NCBI RefSeq assembly: GCF_003030305.1
Contig: NZ_CP023676.1
Span: 868,001-932,000, forward strand
Direction: 5' to 3'
DNA: 64,000 bases
Source of the DNA: Cutibacterium acnes
GTDB taxonomy: Bacteria > Actinomycetota > Actinomycetes > Propionibacteriales > Propionibacteriaceae
Numbering within the stretch: position 1 is the stretch's first letter; each line of letters begins with the position of its first letter. The translations under genes and the position numbers were made by a program. The notes below the pieces were generated by a model, which was not told where the DNA came from, did not search any database, and saw nothing but the letters and a program-made list of their open reading frames with translations. Of the stretch, positions 18,583 to 29,079 are shown in pieces.

Positions 18583-19572
18583 ATGGCGCTCACCCTGCAG
18601 GTGAAAAACGAGCTTGCGACAGTGCCGGTGCAGAAACTGTGCTGCCGCCGATCCGAGATCGCGGCCACCCTACGATTCGCTGGCGGCATCCATCTGGTGC
18701 AGCATCGCCATCTTACGATCGAGGCAGAAGTCGACACGGGGGGAGCTGCGCGACGACTGCGTCAGTCCATTCAGGAAGTCTTCGGTTTTGACACTGATCT
18801 CGTGGTCGTCAATGGCGCTGGGCTCCACAGCAACACTCGCTACCTCATAAGAATGGTGCGCGGAGGTGCTGATTTGGCTCGTCTGACCGGACTGCTTGAT
18901 CGTCGTGGGCGTCCAGTGCGGGGCCTTCCGGTTCCTATTGTGGGTGGCGGACGATGCTGCCAGGCCGCTGCGTGGCGCGGAGCTTTCCTGGCCCGCGGAT
19001 CGCTTACCGAGCCGGGGCGCTCCATGGCGATGGAAATTACCGCTCCCGGTGAGGAGGCCGCCATGGCCCTCGTCGGGGCTGCTCGGCGTCTGGACATCAC
19101 CGCGAAGCAACGTGAGTCTCGTCACGTCGATCGGGTGACGATACGCGATGGTGACGCTATCTCGGCGATGCTCACCCGCATGGGAGCACACGAATCTGTG
19201 CTGGCTTGGGAAGATCGTCGGTTGCGTCGGGAGGTGCGAGCATCTGCCAATCGGTTGGCTAATTTCGACGACGCTAACTTGCGTCGCTCTGCGCGAGCCG
19301 CTGTTACCGCTAGTGCCCGGGTGGAACGAGCCCTAGAAATTCTCGGAGATTCCGTTCCGGACCATCTGAGAGCAGCTGGCCGACTTCGACTCGAGCATCG
19401 AAATGCCAGCTTGGAGGAATTGGGCAAGGTGCACGAGCCTCCGTTGACGAAGGATGCTATTGCTGGTCGGATTCGTCGCCTGTTGGCTCTAGCGGACAAG
19501 ACGGCCCGAAGCAACGGCGAGCCCACCACGTTGGAGAGCCTTCCTGTCGAGATGCGTGATGATCGTGGCTGA
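18583..19572 (+). CDS. whiA: Sporulation/division regulator WhiA
   Basis: A 329-residue protein with the WhiA layout: an N-terminal LAGLIDADG-like domain beginning [29 protein letters not shown], split here for length, and a C-terminal helix-turn-helix domain with [24 protein letters not shown]. WhiA binds DNA and, in Streptomyces, works with WhiB in the switch to sporulation septation; in non-sporulating bacteria it affects cell division and chromosome segregation. TTCCGGAGG lies upstream of the ATG. The gene follows yvcK by 56 bp. Confidence 0.94.
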   Translation: MALTLQVKNELATVPVQKLCCRRSEIAATLRFAGGIHLVQHRHLTIEAEVDTGGAARRLRQSIQEVFGFDTDLVVVNGAGLHSNTRYLIRMVRGGADLARLTGLLDRRGRPVRGLPVPIVGGGRCCQAAAWRGAFLARGSLTEPGRSMAMEITAPGEEAAMALVGAARRLDITAKQRESRHVDRVTIRDGDAISAMLTRMGAHESVLAWEDRRLRREVRASANRLANFDDANLRRSARAAVTASARVERALEILGDSVPDHLRAAGRLRLEHRNASLEELGKVHEPPLTKDAIAGRIRRLLALADKTARSNGEPTTLESLPVEMRDDRG

Positions 19573-20813
<1,241 letters not shown>

Positions 20814-20830
20814 TCTCACCATCGTGAGCT

Positions 20831-20870
20831 GATGACGGCCCCGTGCCCATGCGGGCGCGGGGCCGTCATC
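20831..20870 (+). terminator. Terminator after gap
   Basis: GATGACGGCCCCG and CGGGGCCGTCATC form a long GC-rich stem beginning 17 bp after the gap stop. It is followed only by TCTATACCC, with no long U-run, as is common in high-GC Actinobacteria. Confidence 0.7.
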
Positions 20871-20935
20871 TATACCCGGGCCGCGACGCTCGCGAAACAT
20901 CGTTCACGACTACCACTTCAAGAAAGGGCTTCCAC

Positions 20936-22144
20936 ATGAAATCTGTTGAGGATCTCGGAGACTTGCGCGGTAAGCGCGTCGTCATTCGCTGCGACTTCAA
21001 TGTCCCGCTCGACGGGGACAAGATCACCGACGACGGCCGTATTAAGGCTGCCCTGCCTACTTTGACCCAGCTGCATGAGGCTGGCGCTCGCACCACCGTG
21101 CTCGCGCACCTCGGTCGTCCCAAGGGTGCCGTCGATCCCAAGTACTCGCTGGCGCCAGTTGCCAAGCGCCTCGGTGAGCTTATGAACCTTGACGTCAAGC
21201 TTGCTGGGGACGTCGTTGGTCCCTCCGCCACTAAAACCTCTGAGTCGCTGGCTGATGGCGAGATCGCCTTGGTCGAAAACGTCCGCTTCGAGAAGGGCGA
21301 GACCAGTAAGGACGAGGCCGAGCGCGCTGAGCTCGCTCAGAAATACGCCTCGTTTGGTGAGTTTTACGTCTCCAACGGCTTCGGCGTTGTGCACCGCAAG
21401 CAGGCTTCCGTCTACGACGTTGCCAAGCTGCTGCCGAGCGCTGCTGGCTCCCTCGTTGCCAAGGAGGTAGAGGTCCTCGAAGGCCTGACCGCCGATCCGA
21501 AGCGGCCGTTCGTCGTCGTCCTCGGTGGTGCCAAGGTCGCCGACAAGCTTGCCGTCATCGATAACCTGCTCAAGGCCGCTGACACTCTCGTTATTGGTGG
21601 CGGTATGGCGTACACCTTCCTCAAGGCGAAGGGTCTCGAGGTCGGTGACTCCCTACTTGACGAAGATTCGATCGACGCGTGCACGAAGTATCTCGAACAG
21701 GCCAAGGCTGCAGGCAAGCAGATCCTGCTTCCCGTAGACGTGCGAGTGGTCTCCGACATCGATTTCGAGGCCCGCACTGTCGGTCAGATCGACGTCGTGC
21801 CCGCTGACGAGATTCCTTCCGACAAGATGGCAGTAGACATCGGTCCGGAGACCGAGAAGGCTTACGCCAACGCGATCAAGGGTGCCAAGTCAGTGTTCTG
21901 GAACGGACCAATGGGCGTTTTCGAGATCAAGGGCCTCGAGCTCGGCACCAAGGCCGTCGCCCAGGCTCTTACCGAGGTTGACGGCCTTTCGGTGGTCGGC
22001 GGGGGAGACTCCGCCTCCGCCGTGCGTACCCTCGGTTTCGCCGACGATCAGTTCGGTCATATTTCTACCGGTGGTGGCGCCTCCCTCGAGCTTATGGAGG
22101 GCAAGAAGCTACCCGGAATCGCAGTACTCAAGGAGAACAACTGA
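20936..22144 (+). CDS. pgk: Phosphoglycerate kinase
   Basis: PGK makes ATP from 1,3-bisphosphoglycerate. The 402-residue sequence has [14 protein letters not shown] near residue 15, the substrate-binding [19 protein letters not shown] in the middle, and the nucleotide-binding GGGDSASAV near the end. The ATG at 20936 is preferred over 20843, which lies in the gap terminator. The stop overlaps the tpiA start by one base (TGATG), so the two are translationally coupled. Confidence 0.97.
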   Translation: MKSVEDLGDLRGKRVVIRCDFNVPLDGDKITDDGRIKAALPTLTQLHEAGARTTVLAHLGRPKGAVDPKYSLAPVAKRLGELMNLDVKLAGDVVGPSATKTSESLADGEIALVENVRFEKGETSKDEAERAELAQKYASFGEFYVSNGFGVVHRKQASVYDVAKLLPSAAGSLVAKEVEVLEGLTADPKRPFVVVLGGAKVADKLAVIDNLLKAADTLVIGGGMAYTFLKAKGLEVGDSLLDEDSIDACTKYLEQAKAAGKQILLPVDVRVVSDIDFEARTVGQIDVVPADEIPSDKMAVDIGPETEKAYANAIKGAKSVFWNGPMGVFEIKGLELGTKAVAQALTEVDGLSVVGGGDSASAVRTLGFADDQFGHISTGGGASLELMEGKKLPGIAVLKENN

Positions 22145-22923
22145 TGTCCCGTACCCCGATCATGGCCGGCAACTGGAAGATGAACCTCGACCACGTTGCT
22201 GCTACCTCCCTCGTCCAGGATCTCGGTGAGGCCCTCAAGGCCGCGGGATACGACTCCTCCAAGTCGGAGGCCGTCGTCATCCCGCCGTTCACCGATATCC
22301 GTCCTGTTGCCATCATCATTGATGGCGACAAGTTGCCGATCGCCTACGGTGCCCAGGATATTTCGGCTCACGACGATGGCGCTTACACCGGCGAGGTGTC
22401 CGGCGCCATGCTGTCGAAGCTGGGTTGCCGCTATGTCGTCGTTGGCCACTCCGAGCGTCGCGAGTACCACAACGAGTCCGACGAACTGGTCAATGCCAAG
22501 GCTAAGAAGGTCATCGAAAATGGAATGACCCCAATCATCTGCTGTGGCGAGGCCCTCGAGGTTCGCAAGGCTGGCAAGCACGTCGAACATACCGTTGGCC
22601 AGATCAAAGCCGACCTTGACGGCATTTCTGCCGAGCAGGTCGCCAAGCTTGTCATTGCCTACGAGCCCATCTGGGCCATCGGCACTGGCGAGACTGCCAC
22701 CGCTGACGATGCCCAGGAGGTCTGCCAGGCCATCCGCGAGGCCGTCAAGGAGCTTTACGACGCCCCGACCGCCGAGGCGGTGCGCATTCAGTACGGTGGT
22801 TCAGTTAAACCGGCCAACGTCGCTGAGATCATGGCCAAGCCAGACGTTGACGGCGCTCTCGTTGGCGGAGCCTCGCTCAAAGCTGGCGATTTCTCCAAGA
22901 TTGTAACTTTCTACGAGGCCTGA
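22144..22923 (+). CDS. tpiA: Triosephosphate isomerase
   Basis: TIM interconverts dihydroxyacetone phosphate and glyceraldehyde-3-phosphate. The 259-residue protein carries GNWKMNLD with the catalytic Lys, VGHSERREY with the catalytic His, and [11 protein letters not shown] with the catalytic Glu and the start of the flexible loop, plus the phosphate-binding QYGGSVKP. It overlaps pgk by one base, and an intrinsic terminator follows. Confidence 0.98.
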   Translation: MSRTPIMAGNWKMNLDHVAATSLVQDLGEALKAAGYDSSKSEAVVIPPFTDIRPVAIIIDGDKLPIAYGAQDISAHDDGAYTGEVSGAMLSKLGCRYVVVGHSERREYHNESDELVNAKAKKVIENGMTPIICCGEALEVRKAGKHVEHTVGQIKADLDGISAEQVAKLVIAYEPIWAIGTGETATADDAQEVCQAIREAVKELYDAPTAEAVRIQYGGSVKPANVAEIMAKPDVDGALVGGASLKAGDFSKIVTFYEA

Positions 22924-22938
22924 TCAGTCAGTTTCAAG

Positions 22939-22970
22939 ACGGTCCCCGCACCTGATGGTGCGGGGACCGT
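22939..22970 (+). terminator. Terminator after tpiA
   Basis: A 14-bp perfect stem (ACGGTCCCCGCACC with GGTGCGGGGACCGT) around the loop TGAT, 15 bp after the tpiA stop. Confidence 0.8.
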
Positions 22971-23049
22971 TCCCGTCCAGCCTCTGATTTACGAGCGCGA
23001 TTCACGCATATTTCGAGGATCCAATGTGGGGAAGTGGCGGTACGTGGGT

Positions 23050-23055
23050 TACCCT
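23050..23055 (+). promoter_or_regulatory. -10 element TACCCT, leaderless secG start
   Basis: TACCCT, seven bases, then GTG 23063. It supports the shorter secG start over the ATG at 23024. Confidence 0.45.
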
Positions 23056-23062
23056 GTACGAC

Positions 23063-23323
23063 GTGATTTCGGCTCCCCTTACGACCTGGCCCGTACTGAC
23101 GATGTCCATCATCCTGTGTGTGCTCAGCGTCATCCTTACCCTCTTCGTCCTCCTCCATAAGAGCAAGGGCGGCGGCCTGTCAGACCTCTTCGGTGGAGGC
23201 GTGTCGACCTCCATGGGCGGAACTTCTATGGCTGAACGAAATCTGGACCGCCTGACGATTGTTATGGGCCTGCTGTGGCTGGCTTCCATTATCGTCCTAC
23301 TGGTGCTCTACAGCCATTCCTGA
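23063..23323 (+). CDS. secG: Preprotein translocase subunit SecG
   Basis: SecG is the small accessory subunit of the SecYEG channel. From the GTG it has 86 residues, with two membrane helices (VLTMSIILCVLSVILTLFVLL and LTIVMGLLWLASIIVLLVLY) separated by the typical Gly-rich cytoplasmic loop KGGGLSDLFGGGVST. The ATG at 23024 would add 13 residues without a hydrophobic role and lies upstream of the -10 element. Position after tpiA is the usual actinobacterial order. Confidence 0.9.
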   Translation: MISAPLTTWPVLTMSIILCVLSVILTLFVLLHKSKGGGLSDLFGGGVSTSMGGTSMAERNLDRLTIVMGLLWLASIIVLLVLYSHS

Positions 23324-23393
23324 GCCGGAATTAGGCGGCCGTCTGCCGCGCCGGAGCGCAAGGGGAAGGCGGGTACCTTCCCAACCCCTAAAA

Positions 23394-23415
23394 AGTGCTG
23401 CCCTTAGGCAGCTTT
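23394..23415 (+). terminator. Short hairpin after secG
   Basis: GCTGCC-CTTA-GGCAGC with a flanking A-run before and TTT after, in the secG-rbpA gap. It is a short stem and could be a bidirectional weak terminator. Confidence 0.35.
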
Positions 23416-23440
23416 GTGACCCCTCGAGGAGAGTGAACGA

Positions 23441-23797
23441 ATGTCCGGTGGAAGTGCCATCCGTGGAAGTCGTGTCGGTGCCGGCCCCATGGGAGAGGCA
23501 GAGCGCGGCGAGGCCGCTCCTCGCGAGTACGTTTCGTACTTTTGCGCCAACCACCACGTGATCCGTCCGGCCTTTGCCGCCGAGGCCGAGATCCCCGACA
23601 CCTGGGAATGCCCTAGGTGCGGTCTGCCGGCTAACCGCGACCAGGCGAATCCGCCCGCCCCGCCCAAGATCGTGCCTTACAAGACCCATCTGGCCTACGT
23701 GAAAGAGCGTCGCAGCGAGGCCGAGGCCGCTGCGATTCTTGCAGAAGCATTGGAGAACCTGCGTCAACGTCGCCGTGATGGTGAGGTCATCTATTGA
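23441..23797 (+). CDS. rbpA: RNA polymerase-binding protein RbpA
   Basis: RbpA is an actinobacterial activator that binds the housekeeping sigma factor and stabilises the open promoter complex. The 118-residue protein has the N-terminal RGSRVGAGPMG tail, the zinc-like core (FCANHHVIRPAFAAEAEIP, then WECPRCGLPA) and a C-terminal sigma-interacting helix with HLAYVKERRSEAEAA. GAGGAG lies upstream of the ATG. Its stop overlaps the folC start. Confidence 0.95.
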   Translation: MSGGSAIRGSRVGAGPMGEAERGEAAPREYVSYFCANHHVIRPAFAAEAEIPDTWECPRCGLPANRDQANPPAPPKIVPYKTHLAYVKERRSEAEAAAILAEALENLRQRRRDGEVIY

Positions 23798-25239
23798 GCA
23801 GCCATAATCAGCTTGTCGCTGAGTTGACGGCTCGCTGGCCTGAGCATCGCATCGGCCCCGGTTTGGATCGGGAGCGAGCCGTCCTCGACCTGCTCGGTAA
23901 CCCACAGCAGGCCTGTCCCGTCATCCAGATTGCCGGTACTAACGGCAAGGGATCGACGGCGATCATGGTTGATTCTTTGCTGCGGTCGGCTGGTCTGCGG
24001 GTAGGTCGATACTGCTCCCCGCACCTGGTGGACGTCACTGAGCGCATCTGCATCGATGGTCGTCCCGTCAGCCACGATCTCTTTGACGAGACGTGGCGTC
24101 AAGTTGAGCCCATGGTGGGCCTGGTTGACGCCCAGCACATCGACGGCATCGAGATGACTTTCTTTGAGGTGATGACAGCGATGGCCTTCGCCGCCTTCGC
24201 CGATGCGCCGGTGGACGTCGCCGTCGTTGAGGTGGGCTTAGGGGGACGCTGGGACGCGACCAATGTCGCTGATGCGAACATCGCTGTTGTTACCCCCGTC
24301 GCCATGGACCATATGCATATTCTCGGCGATAGTCTCGACAAGATCGCTGCCGAGAAGGCCGGGATTATTAAGCCTGGGTGCACTCCCGTCATTGCTGGTC
24401 AGGAGGCGGAAGCTGCTCCGGTGTTGTTGGCTCAGTGTGCCGATGCCGGCGTCAAGCCTTTGTTGGAGGGTCCAGACTGGGGTTTATTGGATCGACGTAG
24501 CGCCATCGGAGGTCAGGTCCTTCGCATCCAGACGGCATCTGGGCCTCTAGGAGAGTTGTTCTTGCCGGTTTTTGGCGAGCATATGGCCCACAATGCTGCT
24601 CAGGCGGTGGCAGCTGTGGAAGCTCTCACTGGGCCGCTTAAGCCCGCAATTATTGAGCAGGGGCTGGCAGCTGTGCAGGCTCCGGCTCGCCTTGAAGTAG
24701 TGCGACGTTCTCCGCTAGTTATCCTCGATACCTTCCACAATCCGCACGGCGCCGCCTCCGCTATAGCGGGAGTGCGCGAGTCGTTCGAGGTTGAGCCCTT
24801 AATCGCCGTTGTGGCAGCGATGGCTGACAAAGACGTCGACGGTGTGCTGGCGGTGCTTTCGGATACGGTGAGCTACCTCGTCGTCACCTCAATGCCAGAT
24901 CTTCCGCGCGCTCTGAGCGTTGACGAGCTAGCTGACAAGGCGTCAGCCCATTGGGATTATGATCATCTCACCCGCGTTACTGACGTCCCCGAAGCGCTCG
25001 AGGAGGCTTTCCGCATCGCGGATTCCTGTGGTCCTGGGGCTGGGGTTCTTATTGCCGGATCGGTGGTTTTGGCGGGTCGGGCTCGAGCCATCCTTCGCCC
25101 GGATGGCACCATGCTGGATGCTCCGCAGACCGCCATCGTTGAGACCCCGGATCTATCTGAGGATCAGGTCAAAGCCATGGAGGGGCATCAGCTCGAGCCG
25201 TTGCCTGACGATGATATGAGCGACGACGGGGGCTGGTGA
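23794..25239 (+). CDS. folC: Bifunctional dihydrofolate synthase / folylpolyglutamate synthase
   Basis: FolC adds glutamate to dihydropteroate and then to folates. The 481-residue Mur-ligase-like protein has the P-loop IAGTNGKGSTA near residue 50, GLGGRWDATNVA, the conserved MDHMHILGDSLDKIA and a C-terminal DTFHNPHGA. The TTG start overlaps the rbpA stop by four bases, which supports coupling. The C-terminus is acidic and overlaps the next gene by four bases. Confidence 0.93.
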   Translation: MSSHNQLVAELTARWPEHRIGPGLDRERAVLDLLGNPQQACPVIQIAGTNGKGSTAIMVDSLLRSAGLRVGRYCSPHLVDVTERICIDGRPVSHDLFDETWRQVEPMVGLVDAQHIDGIEMTFFEVMTAMAFAAFADAPVDVAVVEVGLGGRWDATNVADANIAVVTPVAMDHMHILGDSLDKIAAEKAGIIKPGCTPVIAGQEAEAAPVLLAQCADAGVKPLLEGPDWGLLDRRSAIGGQVLRIQTASGPLGELFLPVFGEHMAHNAAQAVAAVEALTGPLKPAIIEQGLAAVQAPARLEVVRRSPLVILDTFHNPHGAASAIAGVRESFEVEPLIAVVAAMADKDVDGVLAVLSDTVSYLVVTSMPDLPRALSVDELADKASAHWDYDHLTRVTDVPEALEEAFRIADSCGPGAGVLIAGSVVLAGRARAILRPDGTMLDAPQTAIVETPDLSEDQVKAMEGHQLEPLPDDDMSDDGGW

Positions 25240-25622
25240 CGTTGGTCGCGCATCCCGGGGCGGGGAAGGGTGGAATCCTCACTCTTCCTGCCGGTAACCC
25301 GATGACGAAGGTTGTGGTGGGCTTCCTGGCCTTTGAGGTTATTGTCTTCGGACTGGCCATCCCGGGAATGATCCTCGTGTCTGGGGTCAGCGTGGTCATG
25401 TCGATCATCCTGGGGTGTGTCGGCATGGTTGTCTCGATTGTGTGCGCCATTGGTGTGCCACGCACGTGGGGGTACCTGTTGTCCTGGACTCTCCAAATCT
25501 TTGGCATTCTGCTCGGATTGGCCACCCCGATGATGTACGTCGTCGGGATCATCTTCGCGGCCATCTGGGTATCAATTATGGTGCTAGGAAAGCGTATCGA
25601 TGGAAGCCCCGAGGTGCGGTGA
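25236..25622 (+). CDS. DUF4233 small membrane protein
   Basis: The 128-residue protein is almost wholly hydrophobic after residue 24, with about four helices (VVVGFLAFEVIVFGLAIPG, VVMSIILGCVGMVVSIV, WGYLLSWTLQIFGILLGL and MMYVVGIIFAAIWVSIMV). This length, topology and position between folC and ndk match the actinobacterial DUF4233 family, whose function is unknown. The start overlaps the folC stop by four bases, so it is co-translated. Confidence 0.85.
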   Translation: MTLVAHPGAGKGGILTLPAGNPMTKVVVGFLAFEVIVFGLAIPGMILVSGVSVVMSIILGCVGMVVSIVCAIGVPRTWGYLLSWTLQIFGILLGLATPMMYVVGIIFAAIWVSIMVLGKRIDGSPEVR

Positions 25623-25642
25623 GGTGTCGATCCTGGCTGCGA

Positions 25643-25648
25643 TAGGTT
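25643..25648 (+). promoter_or_regulatory. -10 element TAGGTT, leaderless ndk start
   Basis: TAGGTT, seven bases, then ATG 25656. The TTG at 25647 overlaps this hexamer. Confidence 0.5.
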
Positions 25649-25655
25649 GGGGCTC

Positions 25656-26072
25656 ATGAATGACGAGGAACGCACCTTGGTCCTGTTAAAGCCGGATGCC
25701 GTGAAGCGCCGTCTTATGGGTGAGATCATCGGTAGGTATGAGGCCAAAGGTTTGACCGTGCGGGCGATGGAGCTGAGTACGATCGACGCTAAGACTGCCC
25801 GTAAGCACTATGCCGAGCATGTCGGTCGGGACTACTACGCGGCGTTGGAGGAGTTCATCACCTCGGGGCCGCTCGTCGCCATGGTGCTTGAGGGGCGCAG
25901 AGTTATCTCGGTTGTCCGTGCCATGAACGGGGCAACGGACTGCGCTGAGGCTCTGCCTGGAACGATCCGTGGCGATTTCGGCACGGAGAAGAACCATAAC
26001 CTTGTTCATGCTTCCGATTGTCTCGAGTCCGCTGAGCGCGAGATTGGCCTCTGGTTCCCCCACCTGGTGTGA
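25656..26072 (+). CDS. ndk: Nucleoside diphosphate kinase
   Basis: NDK equilibrates nucleoside tri- and diphosphates through a phosphohistidine. The 138-residue protein has TLVLLKPDAVKRRLMGEIIG at its start, GRRVISVVRAMNGATD in the middle, and the active-site NLVHASDCLESAEREI, whose His is phosphorylated. The ATG at 25656 is chosen over TTG 25647 because of the -10 spacing. Confidence 0.97.
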   Translation: MNDEERTLVLLKPDAVKRRLMGEIIGRYEAKGLTVRAMELSTIDAKTARKHYAEHVGRDYYAALEEFITSGPLVAMVLEGRRVISVVRAMNGATDCAEALPGTIRGDFGTEKNHNLVHASDCLESAEREIGLWFPHLV

Positions 26073-26103
26073 TGTGTGATTCCATAATCTGGCTCGGACC
26101 ACC

Positions 26104-26109
26104 TAGCAT
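26104..26109 (+). promoter_or_regulatory. -10 element TAGCAT before the radical SAM gene
   Basis: TAGCAT lies eight bases before GTG 26118, and no ribosome site is present. Confidence 0.4.
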
Positions 26110-26117
26110 GGCCGTTC

Positions 26118-28070
26118 GTGAATACCCAGGATCTCCTTGGCCGGATTGAACCGCTGCTGTCCCGAGTTAATAAGCCCATCCAGTATGTGGGCGGGGAGCA
26201 CAACAGCATCGTCAAGGAATGGCAGGACGTTGATGTTCGCTGGGTCTTGATGTATCCCGACGCGTATGAGGTTGGCCAGCCTAACCAGGGCGTGGCCATT
26301 CTCTACGAGGTGCTCAATGAGCGTGATTGGATCTTGGCTGAGCGCACCTATTCGGTGTGGCCGGATATGGAAAAGCAAATGAGGGCGGCCGGGATCCCCC
26401 AGTTTACTCTCGACGGTCACCGGCCAGTTCGCGATTTCGACATCATGTCGGTCTCCCTGTCTACGGAGTTGGGCTACACCAACATGCTCAACGCTATTGA
26501 CCTGGCCGGTATCCCTGTTCGTCAAGCTGACCGCACCGACACTGACCCCATCGTCCTTATTGGCGGTCACGCTGCGTTCAACCCCGAGCCGGTAGCTGAT
26601 TTCATCGATGCTGCTGTCCTCGGTGACGGTGAAGAGGCTTGTCTGGAGATTTCCGAGATCATCCGAGACTGGAAGAAAGAGGGTTGCCCTGGGGGTCGTG
26701 AAGGCCTGCTTGTGAGGCTTGCCGCAACAGGTGGGATCTACGTGCCGTGCTTTTATGACGTCGAGTACCTCGACGACGGGACTATTGGCAAGGTCGCCCC
26801 AAATCGTCTAGAGGCTCCTTATACTGTTTCCAAGCACACCGTCATGGATCTCGACGAGTGGCAGTATCCGAAACGTCCCATCGTGCCGGTGGCTGAAACT
26901 GTCCATGAGCGTTACTCGGTGGAAATCTTCCGGGGTTGTACTCGTGGTTGTCGGTTCTGTCAGGCGGGTATGATCACCCGTCCGGTGCGAGAGCGGTCGA
27001 TCGATGCCATCGCCCAGATGGTCGATGGCGGACTGCAGGCTACCGGCCTGGAAGAAGTCGGGCTGTTGAGTCTGTCTAGCGCCGACCACTCGGAGATTTC
27101 CGACATTACCAAGGGGTTAGCTGATCGGTATGAGGGTACGAACGTTTCCCTGTCCCTGCCAAGCACCCGTGTCGATACTTTCAATATCGACCTAGCAAAC
27201 GAGTTGAGCCGTAACGGTCGTCGTTCCGGTCTGACCTTCGCTCCTGAAGGCGGATCCGAGCGAATGCGTCGGGTTATCAATAAGAAGGTGACCGAGGAAG
27301 ATCTCATTCGTACAGTTGCTACGGCCTTCGGAAACGGGTGGCGTCAGATCAAGCTGTATTTCATGTGCGGTCTGCCCACGGAGACTGACGAGGACGTGTT
27401 GGGGATTCACGACATGGCGTCCCACGTCGTTGCGGCTGGTCGAGCCGCTGCTGGGCGCAAAGATATTCGCTGCACGATCTCCATTGGTGGGTTCGTACCC
27501 AAGCCTCACACTCCGTTCCAGTGGGCTGCTCAAGCCTCTGCTGACGAGGTTGATCATCGTCTGTCGGTGCTGCGCGATTCCATCCGCGCCGATCGTCAGT
27601 TTGGTCGGTCGATAGGCATGCGCTACCACGACGGACGCCCAGGAATCATTGAGGGGTTGCTTTCGCGCGGTGACCGCCGTGTTGGCAACGTCATTGAGGC
27701 TGTGTGGCGCGACGGGGGAGTTTTTGACGGCTGGAATGAGTACTTCTCTTACGATCGCTGGGTTGCCTGCTGCGAGCGGGAACTTGAGCCGCTGGGCGTC
27801 TCACTGGATTGGTTTACTACCCGTGAGCGCGACTACGAGGAGGTACTGCCCTGGGACCACTTGGATTCTGGGCTCGATCGTGACTGGCTATGGGACGACT
27901 GGCAGGATGCTCTGGACGGCGAGGCCGTCAACGACTGTCGCTGGAATCCCTGCTATGACTGCGGGGTGTGCCCGCAGATGGGCACCGAGATTCAGGTAGG
28001 ACCGTCGGGACATCCGCTGATCCCGCTGACGCCGGTGGTGCCTGATCTCGCACCGTCGAAGGAGGCGTGA
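26118..28070 (+). CDS. TIGR03960 family B12-binding-domain radical SAM protein
   Basis: The 650-residue protein has an N-terminal cobalamin-binding-like region (including LIGGHAAFNPEPVADF), a radical SAM core with the cluster motif CTRGCRFCQAG near residue 275, and a C-terminal Cys-rich CYDCGVCPQMGTEI. It always travels with the TIGR03936 protein that follows, here overlapping by four bases; in other bacteria the two domains can be fused and lie upstream of rne/rng. The substrate is not established from sequence; a link to RNA modification or ribosome biogenesis is suggested only by the rne-rplU-rpmA neighbourhood. Confidence 0.9.
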   Translation: MNTQDLLGRIEPLLSRVNKPIQYVGGEHNSIVKEWQDVDVRWVLMYPDAYEVGQPNQGVAILYEVLNERDWILAERTYSVWPDMEKQMRAAGIPQFTLDGHRPVRDFDIMSVSLSTELGYTNMLNAIDLAGIPVRQADRTDTDPIVLIGGHAAFNPEPVADFIDAAVLGDGEEACLEISEIIRDWKKEGCPGGREGLLVRLAATGGIYVPCFYDVEYLDDGTIGKVAPNRLEAPYTVSKHTVMDLDEWQYPKRPIVPVAETVHERYSVEIFRGCTRGCRFCQAGMITRPVRERSIDAIAQMVDGGLQATGLEEVGLLSLSSADHSEISDITKGLADRYEGTNVSLSLPSTRVDTFNIDLANELSRNGRRSGLTFAPEGGSERMRRVINKKVTEEDLIRTVATAFGNGWRQIKLYFMCGLPTETDEDVLGIHDMASHVVAAGRAAAGRKDIRCTISIGGFVPKPHTPFQWAAQASADEVDHRLSVLRDSIRADRQFGRSIGMRYHDGRPGIIEGLLSRGDRRVGNVIEAVWRDGGVFDGWNEYFSYDRWVACCERELEPLGVSLDWFTTRERDYEEVLPWDHLDSGLDRDWLWDDWQDALDGEAVNDCRWNPCYDCGVCPQMGTEIQVGPSGHPLIPLTPVVPDLAPSKEA

Positions 28071-28807
28071 CGATGTCGAAGCGCGCGCAGCAACAGCCAG
28101 AGCAGCAGGCCCCGCCGCAGCAGCGGCTCAGGATCCGGTACGCCAAACGGGGTACTGCCAGATTTACCTCTCACCGTGACTTCGCTCGTGCCTTTGAGCG
28201 GGCCCTCAACCGGGCCCATATCCCGATGGCGTATTCGTCAGGATTTAGCCCACACCCGCGTATTTCCTATGCCAACGCGGCAGCTACCGGAGCAGCTTCT
28301 GAGGCAGAGTACCTCGAAGTGGCGCTGGCCGAGGTGTGCGATCCGCAGAAAGTTCTGACGGTCTTGGGTCGCGAGATGCCACCGGGAATGGAGGTGTTGG
28401 AGGTCGCTGAGACCGACCGCACTCCTTTCGCCGAGTTGTTGACAGCGTCTGCTTGGCTGATTGAACCTACTGGCGACGTGCCGGGGCTAGCGGAGGCGGT
28501 GGAGGCTGTTATGACGGCCGAAACCGTCGACGTGCAACGGATGACGAAGTCAGGTGTGCGTACTTTCGATGTCCGTGCCGCGCTTATCGGTCTGGACGTC
28601 GCCAACGGATGTGTGCGCCTTATGCTGCGCCACGTCACGCCGTTAGTTCGGCCTGATGATGTGCTGCGAGCCTTAGCCAAAAGGTGCCCGGCAGTCGATG
28701 CGGCGCGAGTGACGCGGCTGGCCCAAGGGGCTTGTAACGAGGACGCCAGCGGGGTGTCGACCGCACTGGCAGATCCGTTCACTGGTGCTGCCGTGACAGT
28801 GTGGTGA
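28067..28807 (+). CDS. TIGR03936 family radical SAM-associated protein
   Basis: A 246-residue partner of the preceding enzyme (ATGA-type overlap). After a Gln/Pro-rich start it has RIRYAKRGTARFTSHRDF, ALNRAHIPMAYSSGFSPHP and ISYANAAATGAASEAEYLEV, the conserved core of DUF2344/TIGR03936. No catalytic Cys motif is present, so it probably binds the substrate or assists the radical SAM protein. Confidence 0.9.
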   Translation: MTMSKRAQQQPEQQAPPQQRLRIRYAKRGTARFTSHRDFARAFERALNRAHIPMAYSSGFSPHPRISYANAAATGAASEAEYLEVALAEVCDPQKVLTVLGREMPPGMEVLEVAETDRTPFAELLTASAWLIEPTGDVPGLAEAVEAVMTAETVDVQRMTKSGVRTFDVRAALIGLDVANGCVRLMLRHVTPLVRPDDVLRALAKRCPAVDAARVTRLAQGACNEDASGVSTALADPFTGAAVTVW

Positions 28808-29079
28808 GTAGCCAGCGAGTGTGTGAAATCTGGCATCGCGGCGGGGGACGTGACATACTGGGGCTTAGGTGAACGGGGTGCCACCCCACTCGACGGTTCG
28901 TACCGCGACGCCGAGAGGCGACCGCGGGGGACTCGAGGGCTCACCGCAAGCTTTTGCCCCATGCCGGGGAACGACGCCGTCAGTACAGCGCGAGGCGTGT
29001 GTATACGTCCGTGGGAGAACTCCTGCAGGGCCGTGACCCGGGTGGGCACTGACCGTGCCGAAAGGCCAAGGAGAGCACA
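28808..29079 (+). other. Long leader / intergenic region before rne
   Basis: No gene is seen in these 272 bases. A CATACT hexamer in TGACATACTGG (28850-28860) is a possible extended -10, which would give an untranslated leader of about 215 nt rich in GC stems. AAGGAG lies just before the rne GTG. RNase E mRNAs are autoregulated through their leaders in Enterobacteria, so this leader deserves structural analysis. Confidence 0.35.
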